49,672 nt of DNA from a virus. The stretch's first letter is position 1, and each line of letters starts with the position of its first letter. The DNA is taken from IMG/VR virus record IMGVR_UViG_3300009788_000133, positions 1-49,672 of that record; one strand, given 5' to 3'. The notes under the pieces were generated by a model. It saw nothing but the letters and a program-made list of their open reading frames with translations, made no database searches and had not been told where the DNA came from. Shown here one piece after another: positions 9,716 through 16,954 of this stretch. The translations under genes were made by a program, and so were the position numbers.

Positions 9716-10114
9716 TTATTCAACTCCCCACTCTAGTCGCTGCAAAACCCACAGATCATTGAACTGATGACTGTCATCTGCGAGGCTCCATAACGCGTCC
9801 ACAAATCTGACCTTTACAAGATTGTCCAACCTTTTTCTATCTCCAGCATAACGACCAAATTCAAAGTCACCTATACCAAAATGAGTGCCTCCGAATTTTA
9901 TGTGTGCCCAGATTATACAAGAATGCCATTTGGGGACTGGCCAAAAATTGTCCTGCTCACTGAAGTCGTACCACTGAGCATCGAGTTCGATTGTAGCCGA
10001 CATGTCCTTTTCCTGGCCATCATTCAAGAGTCTATCTACCTCATCCCGCACTGATTCCATGAACTCTTTGAAGTTTCCATCAATGTGTAGCCTGTCTGCA
10101 TCTATCTGTTTCAT
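9716..10114 (-). CDS. Hypothetical early protein
   Basis: 132 residues from MKQIDADRLH. I chose this start because it overlaps the upstream stop (ATGA) and follows GGGGAGAAG; an in-frame start 17 codons upstream would overlap the previous gene more deeply. Mixed alpha/beta, Trp-rich C-terminal half. It is the last gene of the minus-strand operon, and its stop lies two bases from the stop of the convergent late operon. No family recognised. Confidence 0.6.
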   Translation of the reverse strand: MKQIDADRLHIDGNFKEFMESVRDEVDRLLNDGQEKDMSATIELDAQWYDFSEQDNFWPVPKWHSCIIWAHIKFGGTHFGIGDFEFGRYAGDRKRLDNLVKVRFVDALWSLADDSHQFNDLWVLQRLEWGVE

Positions 10115-10395
10115 TTCTTCTCCCCGAATAAAAGCTTCGCTATCTTTGGCATCATAATCTCGCACTCGTCCCAGTAGAACTTTCCAACATCTTTTTTCCT
10201 GTCAAGCACCGGAAGTTTCTTCTGGTCCAGCAAGTTGGTTATGGTGTTGGCAATTTTTTCTTTTGAGATCACGCCCCACAGTCCATCGTTAAACCACACT
10301 AACGGTTTGGCACCTCTTGCTAAGTCAGCCGTAGTTAGCGACAGCACTTTTTTGCTAGAGCACACGTGGTAGAACTGTCTTCCTATTACAACCAT
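10111..10395 (-). CDS. Hypothetical early protein
   Basis: 94 residues, basic, no recognised domain. The ATG overlaps the stop of the DNA-binding gene upstream (TAATG) and its own stop overlaps the next start (ATGA), so it is translationally coupled on both sides. N-terminal IGRQFYHVCSSKKVLSLTTAD is strand-like and the C-terminal third is helical (IMMPKIAKLLFGEKK). Confidence 0.6.
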   Translation of the reverse strand: MVVIGRQFYHVCSSKKVLSLTTADLARGAKPLVWFNDGLWGVISKEKIANTITNLLDQKKLPVLDRKKDVGKFYWDECEIMMPKIAKLLFGEKK

Positions 10396-10619
10396 TATCC
10401 GATCCTTTCAATAAACTCTTTCACCCATGCTTCAGTCGTGAAGAACACGCCCAGTCGTCTTGCAGACTTGAGCTTCACATTCTCACCAGTGTAGCCTTTT
10501 CTTCCGTTTCGCACATAGTTGTAGATGGTTGCTCTGCACCTTCTGACTCCAGTCAGCTTCAGTATCAAAGCCTGGACATCTTCAAGCCTGATTAGGTCTT
10601 CGTTCTTTGGTCTTGGCAT
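10395..10619 (-). CDS. DUF1580-like helix-turn-helix DNA-binding protein
   Basis: 74 residues. RLEDVQALILKLTG.RRCRATIYNYVRNG.KG resembles the winged-helix/excisionase-like proteins in which a recognition helix is followed by a basic wing (VKLKSARRLGVFFTT) and a final helix (EAWVKEFIERI). The order of these elements is close to DUF1580, a family I associate mostly with Planctomycetes. That would hint at the host, but the match is by eye only. Probably a small regulator or DNA architectural protein. SD AAAGGAACC precedes the ATG. Confidence 0.55.
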   Translation of the reverse strand: MPRPKNEDLIRLEDVQALILKLTGVRRCRATIYNYVRNGRKGYTGENVKLKSARRLGVFFTTEAWVKEFIERIG

Positions 10620-10637
10620 AATTTGGTTCCTTTCTGA

Positions 10638-11234
10638 TTACCCCCATTGTTCTGCCATTGCATTGGCTATGCCCTGAAAAGTAACACTCGATTGTTTCTG
10701 ATTTGCGTGGCCAAAACTATATTTTTGTCCTCTTTTCTTGCCCCCAGTATTGGATGGCAAAAACGGGACAAAATTCTTTTTTACAACCGTGGGTTTTAGC
10801 AGCGGCAAATTTTTGAGCCACAGAAGCGTCCTCTTTGAAAACTCGTGGCCATATTCGTATGGCTGTATGGCCTGTGTGTGCTTTGGAAGTTCAAAAATTT
10901 TAAGTGGGGTTGGATTTTCTACCATTATTTGCTCTATTGACGCTGTTAACAATGACATGAAGAAATTTTTAGCATCCATTCCCTTACCGTATCTATCTGG
11001 ATTCACCACCCCACCGCCAAACATCCACCTTGCTCCAGCCCTTGACAGATAAGTACATGGCGGATGTGCCATCATCAAATCCCACCCATCGTCCAGTATC
11101 TCTAGTACGTCACCCTGTATGTGCGGACCTGGTCTCTCAGTCGGTAACAGGTCACAGCTTATCGCATTGTGCCCCTTGGCTATAAATGCGTCCCGCACTA
11201 TCCCGCTAAATTCACAAGCTACGAGCACTTTCAT
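10638..11234 (-). CDS. Phage cytosine-C5-methyltransferase-like protein
   Basis: 198 residues. Residues 5-11 (VACEFSG) resemble the SAM-binding motif I of C5 methyltransferases, and residues 57-64 (HPPCTYLS) resemble catalytic motif IV with Cys60. It is shorter than typical C5 enzymes (over 300 residues) and lacks an obvious full target-recognition domain, as in a compact phage family usually annotated DNA cytosine methyltransferase. No partner restriction enzyme is present, so it likely modifies phage DNA or is a diverged methylase. ATG with SD GGAG. Confidence 0.65.
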   Translation of the reverse strand: MKVLVACEFSGIVRDAFIAKGHNAISCDLLPTERPGPHIQGDVLEILDDGWDLMMAHPPCTYLSRAGARWMFGGGVVNPDRYGKGMDAKNFFMSLLTASIEQIMVENPTPLKIFELPKHTQAIQPYEYGHEFSKRTLLWLKNLPLLKPTVVKKNFVPFLPSNTGGKKRGQKYSFGHANQKQSSVTFQGIANAMAEQWG

Positions 11235-11580
11235 TTTTCAGTCTCCTATATTTTTCTGGATTATCACCTTTGTATACTGTGTTGTGCTGTTTGTCTAACG
11301 GATTTAAAATATCGCCCATCCAATGTTCCCACGGCACTCTACTGACTAAATGACATCGGTAGCCGTGTGTTAATGTGTTTGGCTTGACGGCCACATGCCA
11401 CACTACATCATGCTTGGTTGTAACTTCTACTATCCACCCCATGGTTCTGCAAGGAGACACATGTCTAAACACACCAAGTAGTTCGGTCTTGCCCTCTTGC
11501 ATGGCACGTGCTATACCGGGACGTGGTGCGTTGTCTTCGAGCCACGCCATGATTTCATTACGAGTTCTTAGGTGGGTCAT
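11212..11580 (-). CDS. Hypothetical early protein
   Basis: 122 residues; its 3' end overlaps the start of the methyltransferase-like gene by 23 bases, indicating tight coupling. Central beta-rich part with WIVEVTTKHDVVWHVAVK, and a basic C-terminus. The SD lies within the end of the preceding gene. No family recognised. Confidence 0.55.
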   Translation of the reverse strand: MTHLRTRNEIMAWLEDNAPRPGIARAMQEGKTELLGVFRHVSPCRTMGWIVEVTTKHDVVWHVAVKPNTLTHGYRCHLVSRVPWEHWMGDILNPLDKQHNTVYKGDNPEKYRRLKNESARSL

Positions 11581-11890
11581 TGGGTTCCTCCTTTACGAGT
11601 TCTTGAGCTATCTTTGTTGCAACACAGGCTTTACAGGTGCCAAGGCATTCAGCATTGCACATTGGCTTCCGATTATTCACATAAGGCAGCACGCCCTCCA
11701 ACGCCGCCTTGAGGTCTTTGTTCTCGGCGGTGAGTTCGTCGATTCGCTTTGCAGCACCTTCACTCACGAAGCCCATATCTGCCATGCCTTTCTCGGCTTT
11801 CAAGTTGTCAACCTCATCGGTGAGGGTTTCAACTCTGACACACTTCTCCACACCGGGGCATGGGCCTTTCCACGTGTATTCTTTGCTCAT
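11558..11890 (-). CDS. Coiled-coil protein with Cys-rich tail
   Basis: 110 residues. An N-terminal C-P-G-V-E-K-C pair is followed by heptad-like helices (residues ~20-70: LTDEVDNLKAEKG and IDELTAENKDLKAALEG) and a C-terminal cysteine cluster (CNAECLGTCKAC), probably metal-binding. ATG follows the recurring early-gene start sequence GAAAGAATTAAATA. Small zinc-type adaptor or regulator is a guess; no family recognised. Confidence 0.55.
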   Translation of the reverse strand: MSKEYTWKGPCPGVEKCVRVETLTDEVDNLKAEKGMADMGFVSEGAAKRIDELTAENKDLKAALEGVLPYVNNRKPMCNAECLGTCKACVATKIAQELVKEEPNDPPKNS

Positions 11891-11891
11891 A

Positions 11892-12134
11892 TTATTTAAT
11901 TCTTTCCACGTCTAACTTAGACTTACAAACAGGACAGTACGCCTTGGTTCCTCGGAACGCCCACCCCTGCGTTTTCATAAGTTCTCTATAATCCTTCTTT
12001 GTGGTAAATTGACTGTCTCCACTGGACGCTTCTGCAAACCCGTGTTCTTCACGCTCTCCGTGACTATCGAAAGTTTGACAGTCACAGCCCTGAAAATTTC
12101 CATCACAGTAAAGGTAAACGCTTACAACAAACAT
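11892..12134 (-). CDS. Small zinc-ribbon-like protein
   Basis: 80 residues with two cysteine pairs: C9 with C17/C19, and CPVC near residue 68-71. The C-terminus VERIK is encoded by the sequence that also serves as the Shine-Dalgarno region of the next gene (GTGGAAAGAATTAAATA). Its own ATG follows TTGAAAGGATTAAATA. Function unknown. Confidence 0.55.
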   Translation of the reverse strand: MFVVSVYLYCDGNFQGCDCQTFDSHGEREEHGFAEASSGDSQFTTKKDYRELMKTQGWAFRGTKAYCPVCKSKLDVERIK

Positions 12135-12146
12135 TATTTAATCCTT

Positions 12147-12401
12147 TCAACGCCTAGTTAAGTCTTTAATTTTTGAGTCAGACATCTTAACGCCGTGCTT
12201 ATAGTTTGAAACTATGTAAGGCCAGTTGCGAATGTTGAAAAATTTTAACACTACTCTATTCAAGTCAACATCACATTTTTCACAGATACCAAGGTGCATC
12301 TTGTTCAATGAGCATATCTGCCATTGTTGAGTGGACGGCTGACCGCAACCAGCACACGGAACTCTCTTTATCCCTTCTTTGGAGTATTGCTTACTTCTCA
12401 T
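12147..12401 (-). CDS. Small zinc-finger protein
   Basis: 84 residues with two CxxC-type knuckles (CAGC near 16-19, C-E-K-C near 40-43) and a basic C-terminus. The start lies at the TAATG overlap with the primase-helicase gene, with GAAAGGATTAAATA in front. Likely a phage zinc protein acting on nucleic acid or protein partners; exact role unknown. Confidence 0.55.
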   Translation of the reverse strand: MRSKQYSKEGIKRVPCAGCGQPSTQQWQICSLNKMHLGICEKCDVDLNRVVLKFFNIRNWPYIVSNYKHGVKMSDSKIKDLTRR

Positions 12402-14695
12402 TATTTAATCCTTTCTACGTTAAGATATTCTGTATAAACCCAGTCTGCAAGCTGGACGCCTTCATATATCCTGTGTCGTTTGTTTCCAAGTCTGACTCTG
12501 GTGGTAGTGGCTGACGGACACGCTGCTGTAAACCACCTGCCGAACTGCTGCTTGACACTGGGATGACGGCCACTGTTCTTGCACCACACTACCCACGCCT
12601 CATAGAGTTGGTCAACAATAACATAGTATTTATCGCCCGGAGGTGGCAACTCACAGCAATCAGCGATGAACGCAGACACTGGTGTAGTCAACTCTCTGAG
12701 TTGCTTAATCAGTGGCCTTGCTGTGGCTGGCATCACAAACTTCTTGGCAAGTCTGAGGTCTTTCAGCCCTGCCAGAGCAAAGTTAATCAGCTTCCCAGCT
12801 TCAGCCTCTTTCCGTAACCTGAGTTTCAATCCAAGGTCTTCCCTGCCAACATAGCTGTTGCCAAAATACAGCACGTTGAGCCGTGGTTCCAGAGCGTTGG
12901 CCTGATCAGGAACATTTGGCAAGTCGTTCATTGCAACAGTGAACCTGCATGTGAGAAAAACTTGGGGGAGATAGGGTAAATACATTCGTCTGACCCCAAC
13001 GGGGTCGTTCCCAACAACTTGAAGTATCTTCTCCAATGCCGCAGCAGCTTGCTTCTCGCGGGGCACCTTCGCATCGCCGAGCATAACAGAGAGTTTCCCG
13101 ATGAGTGGATGGTAGCCGAATTCTGTACACAATGTCTGAAACGATGTTGACACACATTGTTTACTACCAAGCATAGCGGCAAGCGTGTTAAGGACCGTAC
13201 CTTTGCCGGATCTGGGGCGTCCCGTACATAGCAGCATTTTTTCAAAGGACATGTCAGGCACGCAATTGTAGCCGAACCACTGTCTAAGTAACTTGATTCT
13301 GTCGTTTTCTTTTCCATCGAAAATCTCTGCAATAAAGTCATCCCAAACTTGTGAATGGGCATCTTCATCAAAATCATAAGGTAATATATTATAGCTAAAG
13401 AGTGCTGGCGTAGGATCGTGGAACTTAATCCTGCCTCGCACATATTCGTTGATGTCCAGTATGCCGTTCCTGAAAGCCACAAGGTCTCTTGGTTCAGGAC
13501 AGCCTTTGTCTTTCAGCCACACTGGTGGTTCTACGCTGATGGTACACCAGTCACTGAGAGCATCAATGATGTCACTGACCTTTGCACGCGTCGGTTCATA
13601 AGGTACTATCTTGACGTCACCCTTTGCAGTTTCTTTCGGGAAAGTTTTCCCATTAAGGAAATTATAAACCTGTCCTCTAAATTCTTCTCTATCACAAATA
13701 TCGTAGTGACCGTCTGTGTATTGTAACCATTGTCCGTGATAGCACCTCACTGTCGGCAATCCGTCACTAGTCTTCTCCCTCTCAAGCCAGGTCTTAGCAA
13801 TGTCATAGGCTACGTGACTGGGAAGAACACTGGGATCAGCAGACGAATCACCGTACTCACCCACCCATTCGAGGAAAGCTTGCTGTGTTAGGCCAACCTG
13901 ATTCTTCCATTGACGTAAGTCTTTGAACTGCTTCGGTGGCAGTACCTTGGTAACTCTTGGACAGACTGGTGACAATGCCAAGTGTGCAGATTCCATGCCA
14001 GTGACGCCAACACCGGCATCATTGTCGCCTACTACTATTACTCCTCGTCCTCGAAGCAGGAACGGTAGACCTGACATACCACCTTCGGCTGACGGCCTAC
14101 CAACCGCGACAAAACCCAGGTCCATAGCCGCCGCAGTATCCGTCGCCCCCTCGACAACAATGATAGGGAGGTGGCTTTCCGGCAGGGTGTTTTGAGGCAT
14201 GTTGCCGACATTTCCTTCTGGTCTAAGAATATGGAGATGTCCCAAGAGTAGTGGCTTGACAGATCCCTCGGATATATGCACACACACAGCGGCTGCTGGG
14301 TTGGAGGGATCTCTAGCAGCAACGAGACATCCATCCTGCTTTCCACAAACTGGACAGGCCAAACCCGTCTCGACTCCGACCCTGTCCCAATTATGTTTTC
14401 CTGATTCATACTGTTCTCCCTTACCGTTCGAGCACACCTCATGTATTAGACCACGCTTTGAACCTTTGATCATCAGCTTACCATCAAGGTGCCGGACACT
14501 TATGCCTGTAACTTCACCATTCTCACGTTCTGGGAAAGTGAAAGCACGAGCCGCGTATGTGGGGTGATAGCCGATGCCCAATCTGATCAAGGAATCTGTA
14601 GAGACTCCAAGATCATTCGCTAGGACATCGACCATCGCCTTAGTAACATTCGATGAAAGGATTTTAGCTAACTCAGTGAAGTTTTGCTTTGCCAA
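12401..14695 (-). CDS. DNA primase-helicase (Toprim + SF3/D5-type)
   Basis: 764 residues. A zinc-binding part lies near residues 114-138 (C114, C117, C123, C138). Next comes a Toprim-like domain (IIVVEGATDTAAAM, 178-191, and VVGDNDAG, 221-228), a D5-N-like linker, and an SF3-type ATPase with Walker A at 492-500 (GRPRSGKGT) and a sensor-like FTVAMNDLP near 585-593. This is the phage/plasmid primase-helicase plan: it would prime and unwind DNA at the replication fork together with the family A polymerase. The C-terminal tail VERIK doubles as the Shine-Dalgarno region of the next gene. ATG start directly after the 45-residue gene upstream. Confidence 0.85.
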   Translation of the reverse strand: MAKQNFTELAKILSSNVTKAMVDVLANDLGVSTDSLIRLGIGYHPTYAARAFTFPERENGEVTGISVRHLDGKLMIKGSKRGLIHEVCSNGKGEQYESGKHNWDRVGVETGLACPVCGKQDGCLVAARDPSNPAAAVCVHISEGSVKPLLLGHLHILRPEGNVGNMPQNTLPESHLPIIVVEGATDTAAAMDLGFVAVGRPSAEGGMSGLPFLLRGRGVIVVGDNDAGVGVTGMESAHLALSPVCPRVTKVLPPKQFKDLRQWKNQVGLTQQAFLEWVGEYGDSSADPSVLPSHVAYDIAKTWLEREKTSDGLPTVRCYHGQWLQYTDGHYDICDREEFRGQVYNFLNGKTFPKETAKGDVKIVPYEPTRAKVSDIIDALSDWCTISVEPPVWLKDKGCPEPRDLVAFRNGILDINEYVRGRIKFHDPTPALFSYNILPYDFDEDAHSQVWDDFIAEIFDGKENDRIKLLRQWFGYNCVPDMSFEKMLLCTGRPRSGKGTVLNTLAAMLGSKQCVSTSFQTLCTEFGYHPLIGKLSVMLGDAKVPREKQAAAALEKILQVVGNDPVGVRRMYLPYLPQVFLTCRFTVAMNDLPNVPDQANALEPRLNVLYFGNSYVGREDLGLKLRLRKEAEAGKLINFALAGLKDLRLAKKFVMPATARPLIKQLRELTTPVSAFIADCCELPPPGDKYYVIVDQLYEAWVVWCKNSGRHPSVKQQFGRWFTAACPSATTTRVRLGNKRHRIYEGVQLADWVYTEYLNVERIK

Positions 14696-14697
14696 GT

Positions 14698-14835
14698 TTA
14701 CTCTCCTAGAAATTCTTCAATTGCAGCACCGAGTTCTTGTGCAGACTCTACCAATTCAGTGCCCTCTGCACGTTGAGCAAAATTCAAGGCCCACTGCAAA
14801 AGTTCTTCAGCTTTTTCAAGCTTGCTTGCAAACAT
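14698..14835 (-). CDS. Small acidic helical protein
   Basis: 45 residues, start at MFASKLEKAEELL, with SD GGAAAGGAAGA placed 6-8 bases upstream and preceded by TTTTTAACA. A longer in-frame version starting at 14916 would overlap the tRNA and is rejected. Amphipathic helices, no cysteines, acidic. It lies between the tRNA and the primase-helicase, two bases upstream of the latter. Function unknown. Confidence 0.6.
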   Translation of the reverse strand: MFASKLEKAEELLQWALNFAQRAEGTELVESAQELGAAIEEFLGE

Positions 14836-14859
14836 ATTGTCTTCCTTTCCTGTTAAAAA

Positions 14860-14931
14860 GGTGACTGATGGAACTCGAATCCATACTCCCAGCATCACAG
14901 CCTGGTGTGCTACCAATTACACCACAGTCAC
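14860..14931 (-). tRNA. tRNA-His (GTG)
   Basis: 72-base cloverleaf on the minus strand. The acceptor stem GTGACTG/CAGTCAC has seven perfect pairs. The D stem GTGT/GCAC encloses AATTGGTA. The anticodon stem CCAGG/GCTGG has a G-G mismatch at 31-39 and loop CTGTGAT, giving anticodon GTG. The T arm ATGGA-TTCGAGT-TCCAT is perfect. Discriminator C73 is the hallmark of tRNA-His, but the encoded -1 base is T rather than G. It lies between two early genes and probably supplements His decoding. Confidence 0.85.
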
Positions 14932-14932
14932 A

Positions 14933-14966
14933 GGGCGTAAGTCGGGAATCGAACCCACATTACGCC
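14933..14966 (-). ncRNA. tRNA-like minihelix: acceptor stem plus T arm only
   Basis: Directly upstream of tRNA-His on the same strand. GGCGTAA pairs with TTACGCC (7 bp). Inside it lies a T arm with stem GGG/CCC extended by one wobble pair and the canonical T loop TTCGATT. D arm, anticodon arm and variable loop (positions 8-48 of a tRNA) are absent. Read in tRNA numbering, the outer G-C pair equals G-1:C73, the tRNA-His identity pair. Only one base separates it from tRNA-His. It could be a degenerate tRNA, or a processing signal: acceptor plus T arm is the minimal RNase P substrate. Confidence 0.65.
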
Positions 14967-14981
14967 AATTTAAGCCTTTAA

Positions 14982-15833
14982 TTAAATTTTGGACTGTACC
15001 TCTTCTAGCACAATCACTTCAACCTGATACCACTGTTCTTCCGTGAGAACATCAGGTTCATTCTGACCGCTTACCTCTACGATAGCTGCTAACCATGCAT
15101 CAGCTTGCATCTTCTCAGACACGTGTGGCAGTCTAACTTCGTTGACATTTTCCCATGCAGCTTTCTTGGAGCGTTTGCCTTCCCTGAGATCCGGTAGAAC
15201 ACCCTCAGCCTCTGGCATTGCTGGTGCCTCTGGAGCAGCAGGAGCAGCAGGAGCAGCAGGTCTGTCAACCTTCTTAACTGGACCCTTCTTCTGGGTAGAC
15301 TTCTTGCCCTTTGCAGTTACCTTGCCAGGAGATGTGGGTTTCGTGGTTGGCTTTCCTGGTGCTGTAGCAGGTGCAGTTTTTGTCATCTGTGATTTGAATC
15401 TGGCATCAAGAGCCTTCATCTCATCAGCATCCAGTGTCCTAATAGCACTCCCCGGCGTGGCATCGTACTCGTCTACCCACTCTACTTGCAGCGTGTCTTT
15501 TCCATCGTAGGTGTTCCATGCCACGCGGAACTGGATACCAGTTTCAGATAGGTCCATCTCATTTAGACTCGCAAACGACAAACCTTCCCACCCTGTAATT
15601 TTCTTGACCTGTGTGCAAGTAAGGGTCTCACCCTTACCACCGAACAGGCACAGGTAGGCTATGATGCCATTCAATTCTACGTCAGTCCAGTCTACCCACA
15701 CTTTTTCTTCCTCATCCCAGATTTCAGTACCCCTTAATTCGGCTACCCACTGAGGGAAGTCATTCTTTGACAAACTAACCGCGTGACTAACGATACTGCC
15801 GCGGAAAGTTGCCGGTCTGTCGATTGCATTCAT
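14982..15833 (-). CDS. Replication/recombination-associated protein with Ala/Pro/Lys linker
   Basis: 283 residues. A folded N-terminal domain (about 1-125, with Trp-rich segments such as WVDWTDVELNG) is followed by a Lys/Pro/Ala low-complexity linker (about 150-210, APAAPAAPEAPAMPEAEG) and a conserved-looking C-terminal segment (about 220-283) that ends acidic. The plan of folded domain, disordered linker and acidic tail, and its place beside the Sak4-like ATPase and primase, would suit a single-stranded-DNA-binding or partner protein. No family recognised. SD CAGGAG preceded by the TTTAA-type box. Confidence 0.55.
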   Translation of the reverse strand: MNAIDRPATFRGSIVSHAVSLSKNDFPQWVAELRGTEIWDEEEKVWVDWTDVELNGIIAYLCLFGGKGETLTCTQVKKITGWEGLSFASLNEMDLSETGIQFRVAWNTYDGKDTLQVEWVDEYDATPGSAIRTLDADEMKALDARFKSQMTKTAPATAPGKPTTKPTSPGKVTAKGKKSTQKKGPVKKVDRPAAPAAPAAPEAPAMPEAEGVLPDLREGKRSKKAAWENVNEVRLPHVSEKMQADAWLAAIVEVSGQNEPDVLTEEQWYQVEVIVLEEVQSKI

Positions 15834-16075
15834 CTGTTTTCTCCTGATTTAATTTCGGTTTCGATTTCGGTTTCGGTTTCGGTTTTTGTTAATTTGACGA
15901 CCTTCAGCGTCATTGGACTGCCGCAATGTGTGCAGATGTATGTGACGTCAGTATAAATTGCAACGGCCCCATGCTTAACACTGTGAGGGGTGAGGTCTTC
16001 AGCACACACATAATTGTCACAACCTTTACCCTGACACGTCATCCTAACTTCGATTTTAACTACTGAATCTATCAT
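15830..16075 (-). CDS. Zinc-ribbon protein with Thr-Glu repeat tail
   Basis: 81 residues. C-x4-C-x3-C (residues 14-23) and CTHC near 49-52 form a probable zinc ribbon. The tail, TKTETETEIETEIKSGE, is encoded by the hexamer repeat at 15850-15888. The stop overlaps the next ATG (ATGA). The tail length would change with repeat number. Function unknown. Confidence 0.55.
   Translation of the reverse strand: MIDSVVKIEVRMTCQGKGCDNYVCAEDLTPHSVKHGAVAIYTDVTYICTHCGSPMTLKVVKLTKTETETEIETEIKSGENR
15850..15888. repeat. Hexanucleotide tandem repeat (TTTCGG)n inside a gene
   Basis: Plus-strand reading shows about six copies of TTTCGG with one TTTCGA variant, ending in TTTTTG. It is in frame with the zinc-ribbon gene on the minus strand and encodes alternating Thr/Glu. 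Six-base units keep the frame, so copy-number change would only lengthen or shorten the tail. Confidence 0.8.
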
Positions 16076-16077
16076 AC

Positions 16078-16350
16078 TTACCTCACTTTCTTTACGTCAC
16101 TACGCCAGTGACAATTCTTAAATTTCTTGCCACTACCACAGCGGCAGGGCCAGTTACGTTGCTTGTTTAAGCGATGAGACACTAGCTGCTTCTTTGTCTC
16201 CTTTGGTATGCACAGCATCGCCAACGCTCTAAAAATTTTGCTTGGTACAATCAAGACATTGTATATGAGCTTCGGCAAGAAACCCAGCAGTGCGGAGATG
16301 AAAAGCAAGAGCCTCATCAGCCTGTAGCGTATGTGTTCTTCAATGGTCAT
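16078..16350 (-). CDS. Membrane-associated SEC-C motif protein
   Basis: 90 residues. The N-terminal half carries one or two hydrophobic segments (about 11-33 LLLFISALLGFLPKLIYNVLIV interrupted by K, and about 40-48). The C-terminus has a canonical SEC-C zinc motif (PCRCGSGKKFKNCH, about 68-81). SEC-C motifs usually sit at the end of SecA and other proteins and bind zinc and partners; here one appears tethered to the membrane. Start ATG overlaps the preceding stop (ATGA). Confidence 0.65.
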   Translation of the reverse strand: MTIEEHIRYRLMRLLLFISALLGFLPKLIYNVLIVPSKIFRALAMLCIPKETKKQLVSHRLNKQRNWPCRCGSGKKFKNCHWRSDVKKVR

Positions 16351-16538
16351 TCGTCAAACTCCTTTCGTATGTTGAGCATGATACTGTTCTCACAAATCCA
16401 CAACAATCCTCGCACTTTCGTCAGAGCATCAATCAAAACTGGAGCTACAGTCGATGTTCTTTCTGTGTTAGCAAGAACTCTTGACAGACTGTCCTCAGCT
16501 TTTTTCAGGAACTCCGTTTCATTTTGGAACCACTCAAT
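16347..16538 (-). CDS. Small protein with unclear start
   Basis: A 63-codon open frame encodes a plausible alpha-helical protein (FLKKAEDSLSRVLANTE ... LNIRKEFDE) whose TGA overlaps the next ATG, as elsewhere in this operon. No in-frame ATG/GTG/TTG exists near the 5' end. The well-placed ATG (16546-16544, after AAAGGGGATTAA) is in another frame and stops after 13 codons. Either a one-base indel separates start and body, or an ATT/other weak codon is used. Coordinates given are for the ATT at 16538. Confidence 0.45.
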   Translation of the reverse strand: MEWFQNETEFLKKAEDSLSRVLANTERTSTVAPVLIDALTKVRGLLWICENSIMLNIRKEFDE

Positions 16539-16546
16539 CCAGTCAT

Positions 16547-16954
16547 TTAATCCCCTTTCTTAACTAAGACACCGTCAATCATGAGTGTTGTCATGCCCTT
16601 GCGTACCATCCTACCTCTGGTGGCTCTTAGCGTAATCTCAAGATCCGTTATACGTCTCTCATGGCAATTGCATGTTAAATTGTGAATACCCGCCAAATCT
16701 TGGTACTCTTTAAAGAGGTCTGCTAGTTCAATTTCAAGCTGTGCTATCTGACCCTTACGGCACAAGTTGCAAACCTGTGGAGGTCTCTCGTAATGATGAC
16801 ACTTACTACAGAAAGATGTCACTGGCTCTTTTTCCTTCACACGCCTCCATTCTTCCTTCAGCACTTCAGAAAGGTAGGAAGATCTACTCTCGCAGAGTTC
16901 CATGTACATTTCCTCATAGAGATCTTCCCTGTAACGCTCTGCTAGGTTACTCAT
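16547..16954 (-). CDS. Coiled-coil zinc protein
   Basis: 135 residues. An N-terminal acidic helix is followed by a CSKC ... CNLC zinc knuckle pair (about 49-67), then a leucine-rich helix (IAQLEIELADLFKEYQDL) and C-x-C. Overlaps the Sak4-like gene start (ATGA). Reminiscent of small zinc coiled-coil accessory proteins next to phage recombination genes, but no family recognised. Confidence 0.5.
   Translation of the reverse strand: MSNLAERYREDLYEEMYMELCESRSSYLSEVLKEEWRRVKEKEPVTSFCSKCHHYERPPQVCNLCRKGQIAQLEIELADLFKEYQDLAGIHNLTCNCHERRITDLEITLRATRGRMVRKGMTTLMIDGVLVKKGD

Noticed and set aside
9713-9720. Bidirectional terminator at the convergent operon junction
   Set aside because: The two stops lie two bases apart, and no hairpin or U tract is found around 9713-9740.
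14698-14916. 72-codon version of the gene downstream of the tRNA
   Set aside because: It would start inside the tRNA; the inner ATG at 14835 has the SD.
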